Made by a program: the position numbers and the translations under genes
From: Streptomyces violascens
GTDB taxonomy: Bacteria > Actinomycetota > Actinomycetes > Streptomycetales > Streptomycetaceae
NCBI RefSeq assembly: GCF_014649955.1
Contig: NZ_BMUA01000031.1
Location: 1 to 64,000 of the forward strand
DNA length: 64,000 nucleotides
Direction: 5' to 3'
The notes under the pieces: model-generated
What the model was told of the DNA's origin: nothing
What the model saw: the letters and a program-made list of their open reading frames with translations, nothing else
Databases searched by the model: none
Part shown: positions 44,158 to 53,312 of the stretch, piece by piece
Numbering within the stretch: the first letter of the stretch is position 1
Layout of the letters: the number at the start of each line of letters is the position of its first letter

Positions 44158-45288
44158 TCAGCCGGAAAGGCGCACCGGCATGATCAGGTACTTGTACGCG
44201 TCGTCCGCCTCGGCGTCCAGGGCGGGCTTTCCACTGAGCAGCGCCGGCTTGGTCGAGGTGGTGAACGCGAGCTGGGCGACCGGCGAGTCGATGGCGCTCA
44301 GGCCGTCGAGCAGGAAGGTCGGGTTGAAGGCGATCGAGATGTCGTCGCCCTCCAGGTTGGCGTCGACCCTTTCCACAGCCTGTGCGTCGTCGCTCGAACC
44401 GGCCTCCAGGATGAGGACGCCCTGCTCGAAGCTCAGCCGCACCGGGGTGTTGCGCTCGGCCACCAGGGACACGCGCTTGACGGCCTCGACGAACGGGGCG
44501 GTCTCGATCACCGCGACCGAGTTGAACTCGGTGGGGAAAAGAGTGCGGTACTTCGGCAGGTCGCCCTCGAGAAGGCGTGTGGTCGTGCGACGGCCGGCGC
44601 CCTCGAAGCCGATCAGGCCCTCACCGGCACCGGAGCCCGACAGCGCCAGGGTGACCGTGTCGCCGCTCGTGAGCGCCTTGGCGGTGTCCAGGAGCGTCTT
44701 GGCGGGCACCAGGGCGACCGCGGAGGCCTCCGGGTTCTCCGGCTTCCACAGGAACTCGCGGACCGCGAAGCGGTAGCGGTCGGTGGAGGCCAGCGTGACC
44801 GTGTCGCCCTCGATCTCGATGCGCACGCCGGTCAGGACGGGCAGCGTGTCGTCGCGGCCGGCCGCGATGGCGACCTGGGCGGCTGCGGAGGCGAAGACCT
44901 CACCGGGAACGGTGCCCGTGGCGGTCGGCATCTGCGGCAGCGCCGGGTACTCCTCCACAGGAAGGGTGTGGAGTGTGAATCGCGAGGAGCCGCAGACCAC
45001 GGTCGCCCGTACACCGTCTGTGGAAATCTCCACCGGGCGGTTGGGCAGGGCGCGGCAGATGTCGGCAAGAAGGCGGCCGGAGACGAGCACCGTGCCGTCC
45101 TCGTCGACCTCGGCATCCACCGAGACCCGCGCCGAGACCTCGTAGTCGAAGCTGGAGAAGCTGAGCGCGCCGTCCTCCGCCTTCAGAAGAAGGCCCGCGA
45201 GTACGGGCGCGGGCGGACGGGCCGGGAGGCTGCGGGCCACCCAGGCCACCGCCTCCGCGAGTACATCGCGCTCCACCCGGATCTTCAC
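44158..45288 (-). CDS. dnaN: DNA polymerase III beta sliding clamp
   Basis: The 376-residue clamp has three repeated domains: N-terminal KIRVERDVLAEAVAWVARSLPARPP, central VLTGVRIEIEGDTVTLASTDRYRFAVRE, and the C-terminal YKYLIMPVRL that forms the client pocket. GTG 45288 gives the same length and N-terminus as other Streptomyces DnaN; the frame is open upstream into oriC but is not coding there. It reads away from oriC toward gnd. Confidence 0.98.
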   Translation of the reverse strand: MKIRVERDVLAEAVAWVARSLPARPPAPVLAGLLLKAEDGALSFSSFDYEVSARVSVDAEVDEDGTVLVSGRLLADICRALPNRPVEISTDGVRATVVCGSSRFTLHTLPVEEYPALPQMPTATGTVPGEVFASAAAQVAIAAGRDDTLPVLTGVRIEIEGDTVTLASTDRYRFAVREFLWKPENPEASAVALVPAKTLLDTAKALTSGDTVTLALSGSGAGEGLIGFEGAGRRTTTRLLEGDLPKYRTLFPTEFNSVAVIETAPFVEAVKRVSLVAERNTPVRLSFEQGVLILEAGSSDDAQAVERVDANLEGDDISIAFNPTFLLDGLSAIDSPVAQLAFTTSTKPALLSGKPALDAEADDAYKYLIMPVRLSG

Positions 45289-45429
45289 CGGAACCGCCTC
45301 CTGCTGTTGCTGGCTCGCCCTGCTGGCTTTCGTCGTCGGCTGTATCGCCGGGGACCAGTCTGACGTACGCCGCTGACAGTCGGTGCGAGTCGGGGTCAAG
45401 TCGCGTCGAGCGGCGCCCGGAGCTCCGGC

Positions 45430-46010
45430 GGCCAGTTGTGCACAGGCCCCACTTCGAAACGGATTCCGAGCTAACTCTATGTGGGAGTAGTAGTAGGGCC
45501 TGTGGAAACCGTGGATAACCCCGTTTACGCAGGTCACACCCACTTTTTTGTCCACCGGGCCTGTGGGTGGAGCCGGTGGACAACTCATGGTTTCTGTGGA
45601 TGCCCGAAAGTTCTGCACATCCAATGCACAGGACAGGGGTACTTCTCCCCAACGCTGTCCCCAGCTTTACCCAGGTTCCCCACAGGCCAACCCGTCCCCT
45701 TCGTGTGACGGCTTTCACTCGGTCCGGTGATCACGGGTGTTTCGTTGCCGAACAGTGGACAGGGGTGTGGAGAAGTTGGGGACAACGGATCAAGACCTGT
45801 GGGCCGCCGGTGGACAACTGAACCCACAGGCTGTGGACAGAAGATTCGTCCACAAGCTGTGGAGCAGGGATGCCCACAAATCCACAGGCTGTTGACCTGG
45901 GGTGATGGAGTATCAGCCGCCGTGCCTGTGGAAGCAATCTGGACAACTTCGCAGTCCCCAGGGTGTGGACGGAGGAAAGTCCCCAGATCTGTGGAGAACC
46001 GCCTCCGACC
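45430..46010. other. oriC: Chromosomal origin of replication (oriC)
   Basis: The 936-base dnaN-dnaA interval holds many copies of the 9-base DnaA box in both orientations. The clearest are at 45501, 45510, 45548, 45575, 45595, 45754, 45766, 45777, 45809, 45832, 45846, 45858, 45878, 45927, 45938, 45964 and 45990. A sparse gap at 45604-45753 splits them into a left group near dnaN and a denser right group. No very AT-rich run is obvious beyond a short CTTTTTTG at 45543-45550. Confidence 0.97.
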
Positions 46011-46167
46011 AGCCGGTATTCGAACGCCGGGGGCTCCGCCGGACTCGTACACACGCTTCCTTCGGCGTCGTACGCACGTATTCAGGGGCCTCACGGAGGC
46101 GTTTCGGGGGCCTCCCCGGCGCCCGGACGGGCCGGACCGGGGGGCCGATCGGGCGCCGGGAACGACG

Positions 46168-46202
46168 AAGGGCGCCCGGAGAATGGATCCCTGGGCGCCC
46201 TT
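46168..46202 (-). terminator. Terminator of dnaA
   Basis: Ten-base arms AAGGGCGCCC and GGGCGCCCTT (46168-46177, 46193-46202) form a hairpin 22 bases past the dnaA stop, at the edge of oriC. Confidence 0.8.
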
Positions 46203-46224
46203 GCGGGTGTCCGTGCCGGCTTCG

Positions 46225-48048
46225 TCAGCCGTTCTTGATGCGGTTGGTGAGCTCGGTGACCTGGTTGTAGATGGAGCGGCGCTCGGCCATCAGCGCGCGG
46301 ATCTTGCGGTCGGCGTGCATCACCGTCGTGTGGTCGCGGCCGCCGAACTGGGCCCCGATCTTGGGCAGGGAGAGGTCGGTGAGCTCGCGGCACAGGTACA
46401 TGGCGATCTGGCGGGCCGTCACCAGGACGCGGCTGCGTGAGGATCCGCAGAGGTCCTCCACCGTCAGACCGAAGTAGTCGGCGGTCGCCGCCATGATGGC
46501 GCTCGCGGTGATCTCGGGCGCCGAGTCCTCGCCGCCGGGGATCAGGTCCTTGAGCACGATCTCGGTGAGCCCCAGGTCCACCGGCTGCCTGTTCAGCGAG
46601 GCGAACGCCGTCACCCGGATCAGCGCGCCCTCCAGCTCACGGATGTTCCGCGAGATGCGGGACGCGATGAACTCGAGCACCTCCGGCGGGGCGTTGAGCT
46701 GCTCCTGCACCGCCTTCTTACGGAGGATCGCGATACGCGTCTCCAGCTCGGGCGGCTGCACATCGGTGGTGAGGCCCCACTCGAAACGGTTCCGCAGCCG
46801 GTCCTCCAGGGTCATCAGCTGCTTGGGCGGCCGGTCCGAGGACAGCACGATCTGCTTGTTGGCGTTGTGCAGCGTGTTGAAGGTGTGGAAGAACTCCTCC
46901 TGCGTCGACTCCTTGCTCGCCAGGAACTGGATGTCGTCGACCAGCAGGATGTCGACATCGCGGTAGCGCTTGCGGAAGGTGTCGCCCTTTCCGTCGCGGA
47001 TCGAGTTGATGAACTCGTTGGTGAACTCCTCGGAGCTCACGTACCGCACCCGGGTGCCGGGGTACAGGCTGCGGGCGTAGTGCCCGATGGCGTGCAGCAG
47101 ATGGGTCTTGCCCAGGCCTGACTCCCCGTAGATGAAGAGGGGGTTGTACGCCTTCGCCGGCGCCTCGGCGACCGCCACGGCCGCGGCGTGCGCGAACCGG
47201 TTCGACGAGCCGATGACGAAGGTGTCGAAGAGGTACTTCGGGTTCAGCCGCGCGTGCGGCTCGCCCGGGCCGCCCTGCGCGGGCGCCCCGCCGGACGGGG
47301 ACGGCGCGAGGTGACCGGAGCCGCCGCGCTGCGGGGGCTGCGCGTCCGGCAGCTCACGCCGCTCGGACCGCTGCTCGTGGCGCTGCTGCTCGAACGGCTG
47401 CGTCTTGGGCTGGTCGTAGGAAGGGCGGCCCTGCTCGTACTGGCCGCGGTCCTGGTCGTACTGACCGCGCTCGGGCAGCTGCTGCGAGCGGTAGTCGTGC
47501 TGGGGCTGCTGCGGGCGGGCGCCGCCGTAGGGCTCGCGCCACTGCTCGCCCGAGGAGTCGCGGTCCTGGAAGCCGCCGAGGCGGGGCTGCTGCCAGAGGT
47601 CCTCCTGGGCGCGCGGCCAGGAGCCCGGCTCGGAGCGCTGCTGGTACTCGCCGGGGTAGGCGGGGCGCGCGGTGGGCAGGCCGTCGTCGGCGGGCCGGGC
47701 GTAGGGGTCGTCCTGGTAGCGCGGCTGCTGCTGTTGCTGGGAAGGCTGCTGGGGGGCGGGCGGCGTGGGCTCGCCCACCGAGTCGTCGACGGTGATCGCG
47801 ATCCGGATGGTGCGGCCGCACTCACGGCTCAGCGTTTCACTGATCAGCGGGGCGAGCCGGCCCTCCAGGACGCGCTTGCCCCACTCGTTGGGCACGGCGA
47901 GCAGCGCGGTGTCCGCCACCAGCGCGAGCGGCTGGCAGCGCTCGATCCACTGCTTGTCCTTGGGCTCGATGCCCTGCTGCCCCTCCCCGAGGAGATGCTC
48001 CAGCACTCGTGGCCACACTGCGGCAAGATCGGCAGGTACGTCAGCCAC
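46225..48048 (-). CDS. dnaA: DnaA, replication initiator
   Basis: The 607-residue initiator has domain I (about 1-90, ADVPADLAAVWPRVLEHLL), a long Gln/Arg/Asp/Tyr-rich domain II (about 100-260) typical of Streptomyces, an AAA+ domain III (Walker A GESGLGKTHLLHA, Walker B LLVDDIQFL) and the HTH domain IV with GGRDHTTVMHADRKI. GTG 48048 gives the family start; the frame is open to 48345. A consensus DnaA box at 48190 lies upstream, suggesting autoregulation. Confidence 0.98.
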   Translation of the reverse strand: MADVPADLAAVWPRVLEHLLGEGQQGIEPKDKQWIERCQPLALVADTALLAVPNEWGKRVLEGRLAPLISETLSRECGRTIRIAITVDDSVGEPTPPAPQQPSQQQQQPRYQDDPYARPADDGLPTARPAYPGEYQQRSEPGSWPRAQEDLWQQPRLGGFQDRDSSGEQWREPYGGARPQQPQHDYRSQQLPERGQYDQDRGQYEQGRPSYDQPKTQPFEQQRHEQRSERRELPDAQPPQRGGSGHLAPSPSGGAPAQGGPGEPHARLNPKYLFDTFVIGSSNRFAHAAAVAVAEAPAKAYNPLFIYGESGLGKTHLLHAIGHYARSLYPGTRVRYVSSEEFTNEFINSIRDGKGDTFRKRYRDVDILLVDDIQFLASKESTQEEFFHTFNTLHNANKQIVLSSDRPPKQLMTLEDRLRNRFEWGLTTDVQPPELETRIAILRKKAVQEQLNAPPEVLEFIASRISRNIRELEGALIRVTAFASLNRQPVDLGLTEIVLKDLIPGGEDSAPEITASAIMAATADYFGLTVEDLCGSSRSRVLVTARQIAMYLCRELTDLSLPKIGAQFGGRDHTTVMHADRKIRALMAERRSIYNQVTELTNRIKNG

Positions 48049-48429
48049 AGGGCACGCTCTCTCGCAGGTCCCACGAATGTGTGGTTCTCGGGACGGGATG
48101 GGTTGGCACAGACAGACAGGCAAGGACAGATCGGGAAAAGATTCGGAGTTCAGCCACGGTAGTCGGGCCCACTGACGTGGTTCAAGTTGTTGTCCACAGC
48201 CTGTGCATACCGGGGCCCGGCAGGACGCCGGTTTGACCGGATGGCGTAGCCGCGCGTACCGTAACCAGGTCGAGTTGTCGATGGCTGCTGCCGCCTGCCT
48301 CCGATGGGCAAAGATCACGATCTGTGATCGTGAAGCGGTGCACACGGGCGTATACGCGAGCTACTCGTGGGCGCACGGTGACAGCCAGGCGATGTCCCGC
48401 CGCCAACGAATCATTTCTGGAGCCCCCGA
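48049..48429. promoter_or_regulatory. Divergent dnaA/rpmH promoter region with DnaA box and 19-base palindrome
   Basis: A perfect DnaA box TTGTCCACA lies at 48190-48198. A palindrome with arms TCACGATC and GATCGTGA (48315-48322, 48326-48333) is separated by TGT, about 100 bases before rpmH and 270 before dnaA. The region feeds both divergent operons. Exact promoter elements cannot be placed with confidence. Confidence 0.7.
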
Positions 48430-48567
48430 GTGAGCAAGCGCACCTTCCAGCCGAACAACCGTCGCCGCGCCAAGACCCACGGCTTCCGCCTGCGGATGCG
48501 TACCCGTGCCGGCCGCGCGATTCTCGCGAACCGCCGTGGCAAGGGTCGCGCCAGCCTGTCCGCGTAA
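48430..48567 (+). CDS. rpmH: Ribosomal protein bL34
   Basis: The 45-residue basic protein begins MSKRTFQPNNRRRAKTHGF and ends RRGKGRASLSA, the standard bL34. GTG 48430 with CTGGAG upstream. It is the first gene of the rpmH-rnpA-yidD-yidC-jag-rsmG run. Confidence 0.98.
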   Translation: MSKRTFQPNNRRRAKTHGFRLRMRTRAGRAILANRRGKGRASLSA

Positions 48568-48586
48568 TCAGCTAACAGGTCATGAC

Positions 48587-48958
48587 GTGCTGCCTACCGA
48601 GAATCGGCTGAGGCGGCGCGAGGACTTCGCGACCGCGGTACGCCGAGGACGCCGGGCCGGCCGCCCGCTCCTCGTCGTCCATCTACGCAGCGGTACAACG
48701 GACCCGCACGCGCCTGGGGAGAGCGCTCCCCCGACGCGTGCGGGTTTCGTTGTCAGCAAGGCCGTCGGCGTGGCTGTCGTCCGCAATCTGGTGAAGCGCA
48801 GGCTTCGCCATCTCATGCGCGAACGGCTGCCCCAGTTGCCCGCCGGTAGCCTGGTGGTCGTACGGGCATTGCCCGGTGCGGGTGATGCAGACCATGCACA
48901 GCTGGCCCGAGACCTGGACGCCGCCCTCGCGCGGCTGCTGGGAGGGGGCGCGCGATGA
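48587..48958 (+). CDS. rnpA: Ribonuclease P protein component
   Basis: The 123-residue protein binds the RNase P RNA in tRNA 5' maturation. It has LRRREDFATAVRRGRR near the start and the RNR-like motif GVAVVRNLVKRRLRHLMRERL. GTG 48587 is chosen because family homology begins at MLPTENRL. Its stop overlaps yidD (ATGA). Confidence 0.97.
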   Translation: MLPTENRLRRREDFATAVRRGRRAGRPLLVVHLRSGTTDPHAPGESAPPTRAGFVVSKAVGVAVVRNLVKRRLRHLMRERLPQLPAGSLVVVRALPGAGDADHAQLARDLDAALARLLGGGAR

Positions 48959-49290
48959 AGTACCCGCTGCTGGCCCTGATCAAGCTGTACCAGTGGACGA
49001 TCAGCCCACTTCTGGGGCCCGTCTGCAGGTACTACCCGTCGTGTTCCCACTATGGATATACGGCGATCGACCGGCACGGTGCCGTCAAAGGCACGGCCCT
49101 GACCGCCTGGCGCATTCTGCGGTGCAATCCGTGGTCGCCGGGCGGTGTGGACTACGTACCGGAGCGCAAGCGCCCTCGATGGCACGAGGCGCTGCGCGCT
49201 GCCTGGCGCGGCGACAAGGGCGGGCAGTCCGCCGCTGAGACCGAGACAAGCCCGGCCGCAGAGACCCCGCCCAATGCTCAAGGAGCCTGA
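48955..49290 (+). CDS. yidD: YidD, membrane protein insertion efficiency factor
   Basis: The 111-residue protein has the YidD signature: YQWTISPLLGPVCRYYPSCS, then YGYTAIDRHG and RCNPWSPGGVDYVP, followed by a polar tail longer than usual (about 35 residues, Glu/Pro/Ala-rich). ATG 48955 overlaps the rnpA stop. It assists YidC-dependent insertion. Confidence 0.95.
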   Translation: MKYPLLALIKLYQWTISPLLGPVCRYYPSCSHYGYTAIDRHGAVKGTALTAWRILRCNPWSPGGVDYVPERKRPRWHEALRAAWRGDKGGQSAAETETSPAAETPPNAQGA

Positions 49291-49293
49291 TTA

Positions 49294-50580
49294 GTGGACA
49301 CGATTGCCAGTCTGTTCAGCTTCATCACCTGGCCTGTTTCCTGGGTCATCGTCCAGTTCCACAAGTTGTACGGCGCGATCTTCGGGCCGGACACGGGTTG
49401 GGCCTGGGGCCTGTCGATCGTGTCCCTTGTGGTGCTGATCCGTATCTGCCTGATCCCGCTCTTCGTGAAGCAGATCAAGTCGACCCGGAACATGCAGGCG
49501 CTCCAGCCGAAGATGAAGGCGATCCAGGAGCGGTACAAGAGCGACAAGCAGCGTCAGTCCGAAGAGATGATGAAGCTGTACAAGGAGACGGGCACCAACC
49601 CGCTCTCCTCGTGCCTTCCGATCCTCGCTCAGTCGCCGTTCTTCTTCGCGCTGTACCACGTGCTCGCCGGCATCGCCAACGGCAAGACCATCGGCGTCAT
49701 CAACCAGCCGCTGCTCGAGAGCGCCCAGAAGGCCCACATCGTCGGTGCCCCGCTGGCCGCGAAGTTCATGGACAGCGCCTCGAAGGTCGAGGGCCTCGGC
49801 GCGACGCTGACCGACGTCCGGGTCGTCACCGCGATCATGATCGTGCTGATGTCGGCCTCGCAGTTCTTCACCCAGCGCCAGCTGATGACGAAGAACGTCG
49901 ACCTCACGGTCAAGACGCCGTTCATGCAGCAGCAGAAGATGCTGATGTACGTCTTCCCCGTCATGTTCGCCGTGATGGGCATCAACTTCCCCGTCGGTGT
50001 CCTCGTCTACTGGCTGACCACCAACGTGTGGACCATGGGCCAGCAGATGTACGTCATCAACCAGAATCCGACGCCGGGTTCCAAGGCTCAGGCGCACTAC
50101 CTGGACCGCCTGGTCAAGAGCGTTTCCGCGCACGGCGAGGTCCGCGGCAAGCGGCGCCGTGCCGTCGTCCAGGCCATCGTGGCCAAGGGCCCGGACCGCA
50201 ACGACAACGAGCGCAAGTTCGTCACCACGCTCTCCAAGCAGGGCTTCGCGGCCCAGGCGGACGGCTCCGTGGTGAAGAGCGACACGGCGGCCGCAGAGGC
50301 CGAGGGCGCGGCGGCTCCCAAGCGTCAGCAGCCCAAGCGGCAGACCAAGGCGCAGCGGCAGTCGGGCGGGGCTCAGCAGGACGACGCGGCCGCGAAGACC
50401 TCGCTGTCGAAGGACTCCTCCGAGACCTCGGACGCCGTCGAGGAGAAGGCCGAGCCGCAGGACGCCAAGCCCAAGCAGGATGCCAAGCCGAAGCAGGGCA
50501 AGCCCACCGCCGGCCAGGCACGAGCCAAGTCGGGTCAGCGCAAGGGTCAGCAGCGGCCCAAGCACCCGTCCAAGAAGTAA
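49294..50580 (+). CDS. yidC: YidC/Oxa1-family membrane protein insertase
   Basis: The 428-residue protein has about five to six membrane helices with the conserved cytoplasmic hairpin (KMKAIQERYKSDKQRQSEEMMKLYKETGTNPL) and helix segments ending in the PVGVLVYWLTTNVWTMGQQ region. A basic and acidic low-complexity tail (about 330-428) rich in Lys/Gln/Ala is typical for actinobacteria and probably binds ribosomes. GTG 49294 is three bases past yidD. Confidence 0.97.
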   Translation: MDTIASLFSFITWPVSWVIVQFHKLYGAIFGPDTGWAWGLSIVSLVVLIRICLIPLFVKQIKSTRNMQALQPKMKAIQERYKSDKQRQSEEMMKLYKETGTNPLSSCLPILAQSPFFFALYHVLAGIANGKTIGVINQPLLESAQKAHIVGAPLAAKFMDSASKVEGLGATLTDVRVVTAIMIVLMSASQFFTQRQLMTKNVDLTVKTPFMQQQKMLMYVFPVMFAVMGINFPVGVLVYWLTTNVWTMGQQMYVINQNPTPGSKAQAHYLDRLVKSVSAHGEVRGKRRRAVVQAIVAKGPDRNDNERKFVTTLSKQGFAAQADGSVVKSDTAAAEAEGAAAPKRQQPKRQTKAQRQSGGAQQDDAAAKTSLSKDSSETSDAVEEKAEPQDAKPKQDAKPKQGKPTAGQARAKSGQRKGQQRPKHPSKK

Positions 50581-50594
50581 GAAGGAGTCCATCC

Positions 50595-51107
50595 GTGACG
50601 GAAGGCACCACCTCCCCGGCCGCTGAGGGCGTCGACACCCTCTCCCGCCTGGAGCAGGAAGGGGAGATCGCCGCCGATTACCTCGAGGGCCTGCTCGACA
50701 TCGCCGACCTCGACGGCGACATCGACATGGACGTCGAGGCGGACCGGGCCGCGGTCTCGATCATCAGTGACAGCAACAGCCGTGACCTGCAGAAGCTCGT
50801 AGGCCGGGACGGCGAGGTGCTGGAGGCGCTCCAGGAACTCACGCGCCTCGCGGTGCACCGTGAGACCGGTGACCGCAGCCGGCTGATGCTGGACATCGGC
50901 GGCTACCGGGCCAAGAAGCGTACGGAGCTCGCCGCGCTGGGTGCCAAGGCGGCGGACGAGGTGAAGAGCACCGGCGCGCCGGTGAAGCTGGACCCGATGA
51001 CGCCGTTCGAGCGCAAGGTCGTGCACGACGCCGTCGCGGCGGCGGGACTGCGCAGCGAGTCGGAGGGCGAGGAGCCGCAGCGCTTCGTCGTCGTGCTGCC
51101 CGCCTGA
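50595..51107 (+). CDS. jag: Jag/KhpB, KH and R3H RNA-binding protein
   Basis: The 170-residue protein has a KH-like domain (about 55-105, with GRDGEVLEALQELTRLAV) and a C-terminal R3H domain (about 115-170, PFERKVVHDAVAAAGLRSESEGEEP). In Gram-positive bacteria it binds RNA and influences cell division and elongation. GTG 50595 is preceded by GAAGGAG, 14 bases after yidC. Confidence 0.95.
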   Translation: MTEGTTSPAAEGVDTLSRLEQEGEIAADYLEGLLDIADLDGDIDMDVEADRAAVSIISDSNSRDLQKLVGRDGEVLEALQELTRLAVHRETGDRSRLMLDIGGYRAKKRTELAALGAKAADEVKSTGAPVKLDPMTPFERKVVHDAVAAAGLRSESEGEEPQRFVVVLPA

Positions 51108-51122
51108 GCGGTCATTGCTTTC

Positions 51123-51152
51123 TCGGCCCCGTCTGTTCGCAGGCGGGGCCGA
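51123..51152 (+). terminator. Terminator after jag
   Basis: Arms of about 13 bases with one G-U pair enclose TTCG and are followed by TCTTTG. It lies between jag and rsmG, so rsmG probably has its own promoter or partial read-through. Confidence 0.75.
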
Positions 51153-51216
51153 TCTTTGTCAGCCTGATAGTCAGCCACCACAGTGCGGTAACGCGAGGTA
51201 GGGAAGGACGGTCCCC

Positions 51217-51942
51217 GTGACGGAGGCAGAGGCAGCAGCGGAGCTTCCCCCGGCGCCCGAAGAGGCGCGGGCGGTTTTCGGTGAGTTCTTCCCGGAGGCC
51301 GTGCGGTATGCGGAGCTGCTCGCGGATGCGGGGGTCAAGCGAGGTCTCATCGGGCCGCGTGAGGTGCCGCGTCTGTGGGAGCGGCATCTGCTCAACTGCG
51401 CGGTGCTCTCCGAGGTCGTCCCGGAGGGCGTCACGGTCTGCGACGTCGGCTCGGGCGCGGGGCTGCCCGGTATCCCGCTGGCGCTGGTGCGCCCGGACCT
51501 GAAGATCACGCTGCTGGAGCCGCTGCTGCGGCGCACCAACTTCCTCCAGGAAGCCGTGGAGCTTCTGGGCCTCGACCATGTCACCGTGGTGCGCGGCCGC
51601 GCCGAGGAGATGCTGGGCAAGGTCGCACCGGTTCACGTGGTGACCGCCCGTGCGGTGGCACCGCTGGACCGGCTGGCCGGCTGGGGTGTGCCGCTGCTGC
51701 GTCCGTACGGCGAGATGCTCGCGCTCAAGGGCGACACGGCCGAGGAGGAGATCGTGGGTGCGCGCGCCGCACTGAGCAAGCTCGGTGTGGTGGAGACCAC
51801 GGTGCTTCACGTGGGCGAGGGGATTGTGGACCCGCTGTCCACGGTCGTACGGGTCGAGGTCGGCGAGAGCCCCGGCGGTGTGCGGTTCGCCGCGAAGCGT
51901 GCCAAGGCCGCCAGGACCAGCCGCACCCGGCGTCGTCGCTGA
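51217..51942 (+). CDS. rsmG: RsmG (GidB), 16S rRNA G527 methyltransferase
   Basis: The 241-residue SAM-dependent methyltransferase modifies G527 in 16S rRNA. It has the SAM motif VCDVGSGAGLPGIPLAL, RRTNFLQEAVELLGL and VTARAVAPLDRL. Loss gives low-level streptomycin resistance in Streptomyces. GTG 51217 follows AAGGACGG. A basic tail ends RRRR. Confidence 0.96.
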   Translation: MTEAEAAAELPPAPEEARAVFGEFFPEAVRYAELLADAGVKRGLIGPREVPRLWERHLLNCAVLSEVVPEGVTVCDVGSGAGLPGIPLALVRPDLKITLLEPLLRRTNFLQEAVELLGLDHVTVVRGRAEEMLGKVAPVHVVTARAVAPLDRLAGWGVPLLRPYGEMLALKGDTAEEEIVGARAALSKLGVVETTVLHVGEGIVDPLSTVVRVEVGESPGGVRFAAKRAKAARTSRTRRRR

Positions 51943-52050
51943 GCTTTCGCCTCCGGTCAGGGGCGTTCAGTGGACGAATGCTCCATAGAAGGCGGCATAC
52001 GTACGCATTTCGGAGTGTCGTAACGGTCTCCAGGTAGCGCGGATGCATCG

Positions 52051-52066
52051 TGTTTCACGTGAAACG
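52051..52066. other. parS site upstream of parA
   Basis: TGTTTCACGTGAAACG has the complete core. It overlaps an in-frame GTG at 52050 of the open frame leading into parA. Confidence 0.95.
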
Positions 52067-52172
52067 TCGCTCACTGCTGCACGGAATCATCAGCCGCGGC
52101 CGTGCGGCTTCCTCGCCGCGCGACCGTAGGCCGTTCGCAGGGGGCCCCGAGTCCCCCGCGGGGGCTACGGAG

Positions 52173-52199
52173 TTGTCCACAGAGGTGGATTCATCCACA
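52173..52199 (+). other. Two DnaA boxes upstream of parA
   Basis: TTGTCCACA (52173-52181) is consensus and TCATCCACA (52191-52199) has one or two changes. Both are in the same orientation, within 63 bases of the parA start used here, and suggest DnaA influence on parAB. Confidence 0.5.
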
Positions 52200-52235
52200 G
52201 AAGACCGGGCCTCGCTGGTTCACGACCCCGAAGAC

Positions 52236-53312
52236 ATGGGAGGCTCTGTTCATTGCGAGCCTGAAGTCGAGGAGAGTGAATCCTTGCGGTCCGACGCCAA
52301 CATCGCGGGACCGATGACCGATCCGGTCCCCGGTCCCCGAACCGAATCGGTGGGGGAGGATGTTTCACGTGAAACACCGCCCCCGATGGACGACACCCCC
52401 ATCGGTCGCGCTGCCCAGCTGGCGGTGGAAGCTCTCGGCCGTGCCGGCGAGGGTCTGCCCCGGCCGGAGCAGACCCGAATCATGGTCGTTGCCAACCAGA
52501 AGGGCGGCGTAGGAAAGACCACCACCACGGTCAACCTCGCCGCTTCCCTTGCGCTGCACGGCGCACGGGTCCTGGTCGTCGACCTCGATCCGCAGGGCAA
52601 CGCCTCGACGGCGCTGGGTATCGACCACCACGCCGAAGTCCCTTCGATCTATGACGTCCTGGTCGAGAGCAGGCCGCTTGCCGAAGTGGTCCAGCCCGTC
52701 CCGGACGTCGAGGGTCTCTTCTGCGCACCGGCCACGATCGATCTCGCCGGTGCGGAGATCGAGCTCGTTTCCCTGGTGGCGCGGGAGAGCCGACTGCAGC
52801 GCGCCATCCAGGCGTACGAGCAGCCGCTGGACTACATCCTCATCGACTGCCCGCCCTCGCTGGGCCTGCTGACGGTCAACGCGCTGGTCGCGGGGGCCGA
52901 GGTCCTGATCCCGATCCAGTGCGAGTACTACGCACTGGAGGGCCTGGGCCAGCTCCTGAGGAACGTCGATCTCGTACGAGGCCACCTCAACCCGGCGCTG
53001 CATGTGTCGACGATCCTGCTCACCATGTACGACGGCAGGACCCGGCTCGCCTCGCAGGTGGCCGACGAGGTGCGCAGCCACTTCGGCAAGGAGGTGCTGC
53101 GGACCAGCATTCCGCGCTCGGTCCGCATCTCCGAGGCGCCGAGCTACGGGCAGACGGTGCTCACCTATGACCCGGGCTCCAGCGGATCGCTCTCGTATCT
53201 CGAAGCTGCCCGCGAGATCGCCCTGCGCGGTGTCGGAGTGCAGTACGACCCCACGCACTCGCATGTGGTCAACCAGAACAACCAGCACAGCATGTCGGAG
53301 GGGATCCAGTGA
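52236..53312 (+). CDS. parA: ParA, chromosome-partitioning ATPase
   Basis: The 358-residue Walker-type ATPase has the deviant Walker A NQKGGVGKTTTTVNL (about residue 88), VDLDPQGNASTALG, and the Walker B region YILIDCPPSLGLLTVN. It organises ParB-parS complexes and in Streptomyces also aerial hyphal segregation. ATG 52236 matches the conserved start MGGSVHCEPEVEESES; the frame is open back to GTG 52050, which cannot be excluded. A parS site lies inside the gene and encodes VSRET. The stop overlaps parB (GTGA). Confidence 0.95.
   Translation: MGGSVHCEPEVEESESLRSDANIAGPMTDPVPGPRTESVGEDVSRETPPPMDDTPIGRAAQLAVEALGRAGEGLPRPEQTRIMVVANQKGGVGKTTTTVNLAASLALHGARVLVVDLDPQGNASTALGIDHHAEVPSIYDVLVESRPLAEVVQPVPDVEGLFCAPATIDLAGAEIELVSLVARESRLQRAIQAYEQPLDYILIDCPPSLGLLTVNALVAGAEVLIPIQCEYYALEGLGQLLRNVDLVRGHLNPALHVSTILLTMYDGRTRLASQVADEVRSHFGKEVLRTSIPRSVRISEAPSYGQTVLTYDPGSSGSLSYLEAAREIALRGVGVQYDPTHSHVVNQNNQHSMSEGIQ
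52362..52377. other. parS site inside parA
   Basis: TGTTTCACGTGAAACA is the full 16-base consensus. It is read in frame as VSRET near residues 43-47 of ParA, before the ATPase domain. Confidence 0.97.

Noticed and set aside
45481..46440. Several short frames inside oriC
   Set aside because: They run through DnaA boxes and have no supported starts; this region is non-coding in Streptomyces.
52050..52235. Upstream extension of parA from GTG 52050
   Set aside because: The start codon is inside a parS site without a ribosome-binding site, and the residues look non-coding; kept only as an alternative start.
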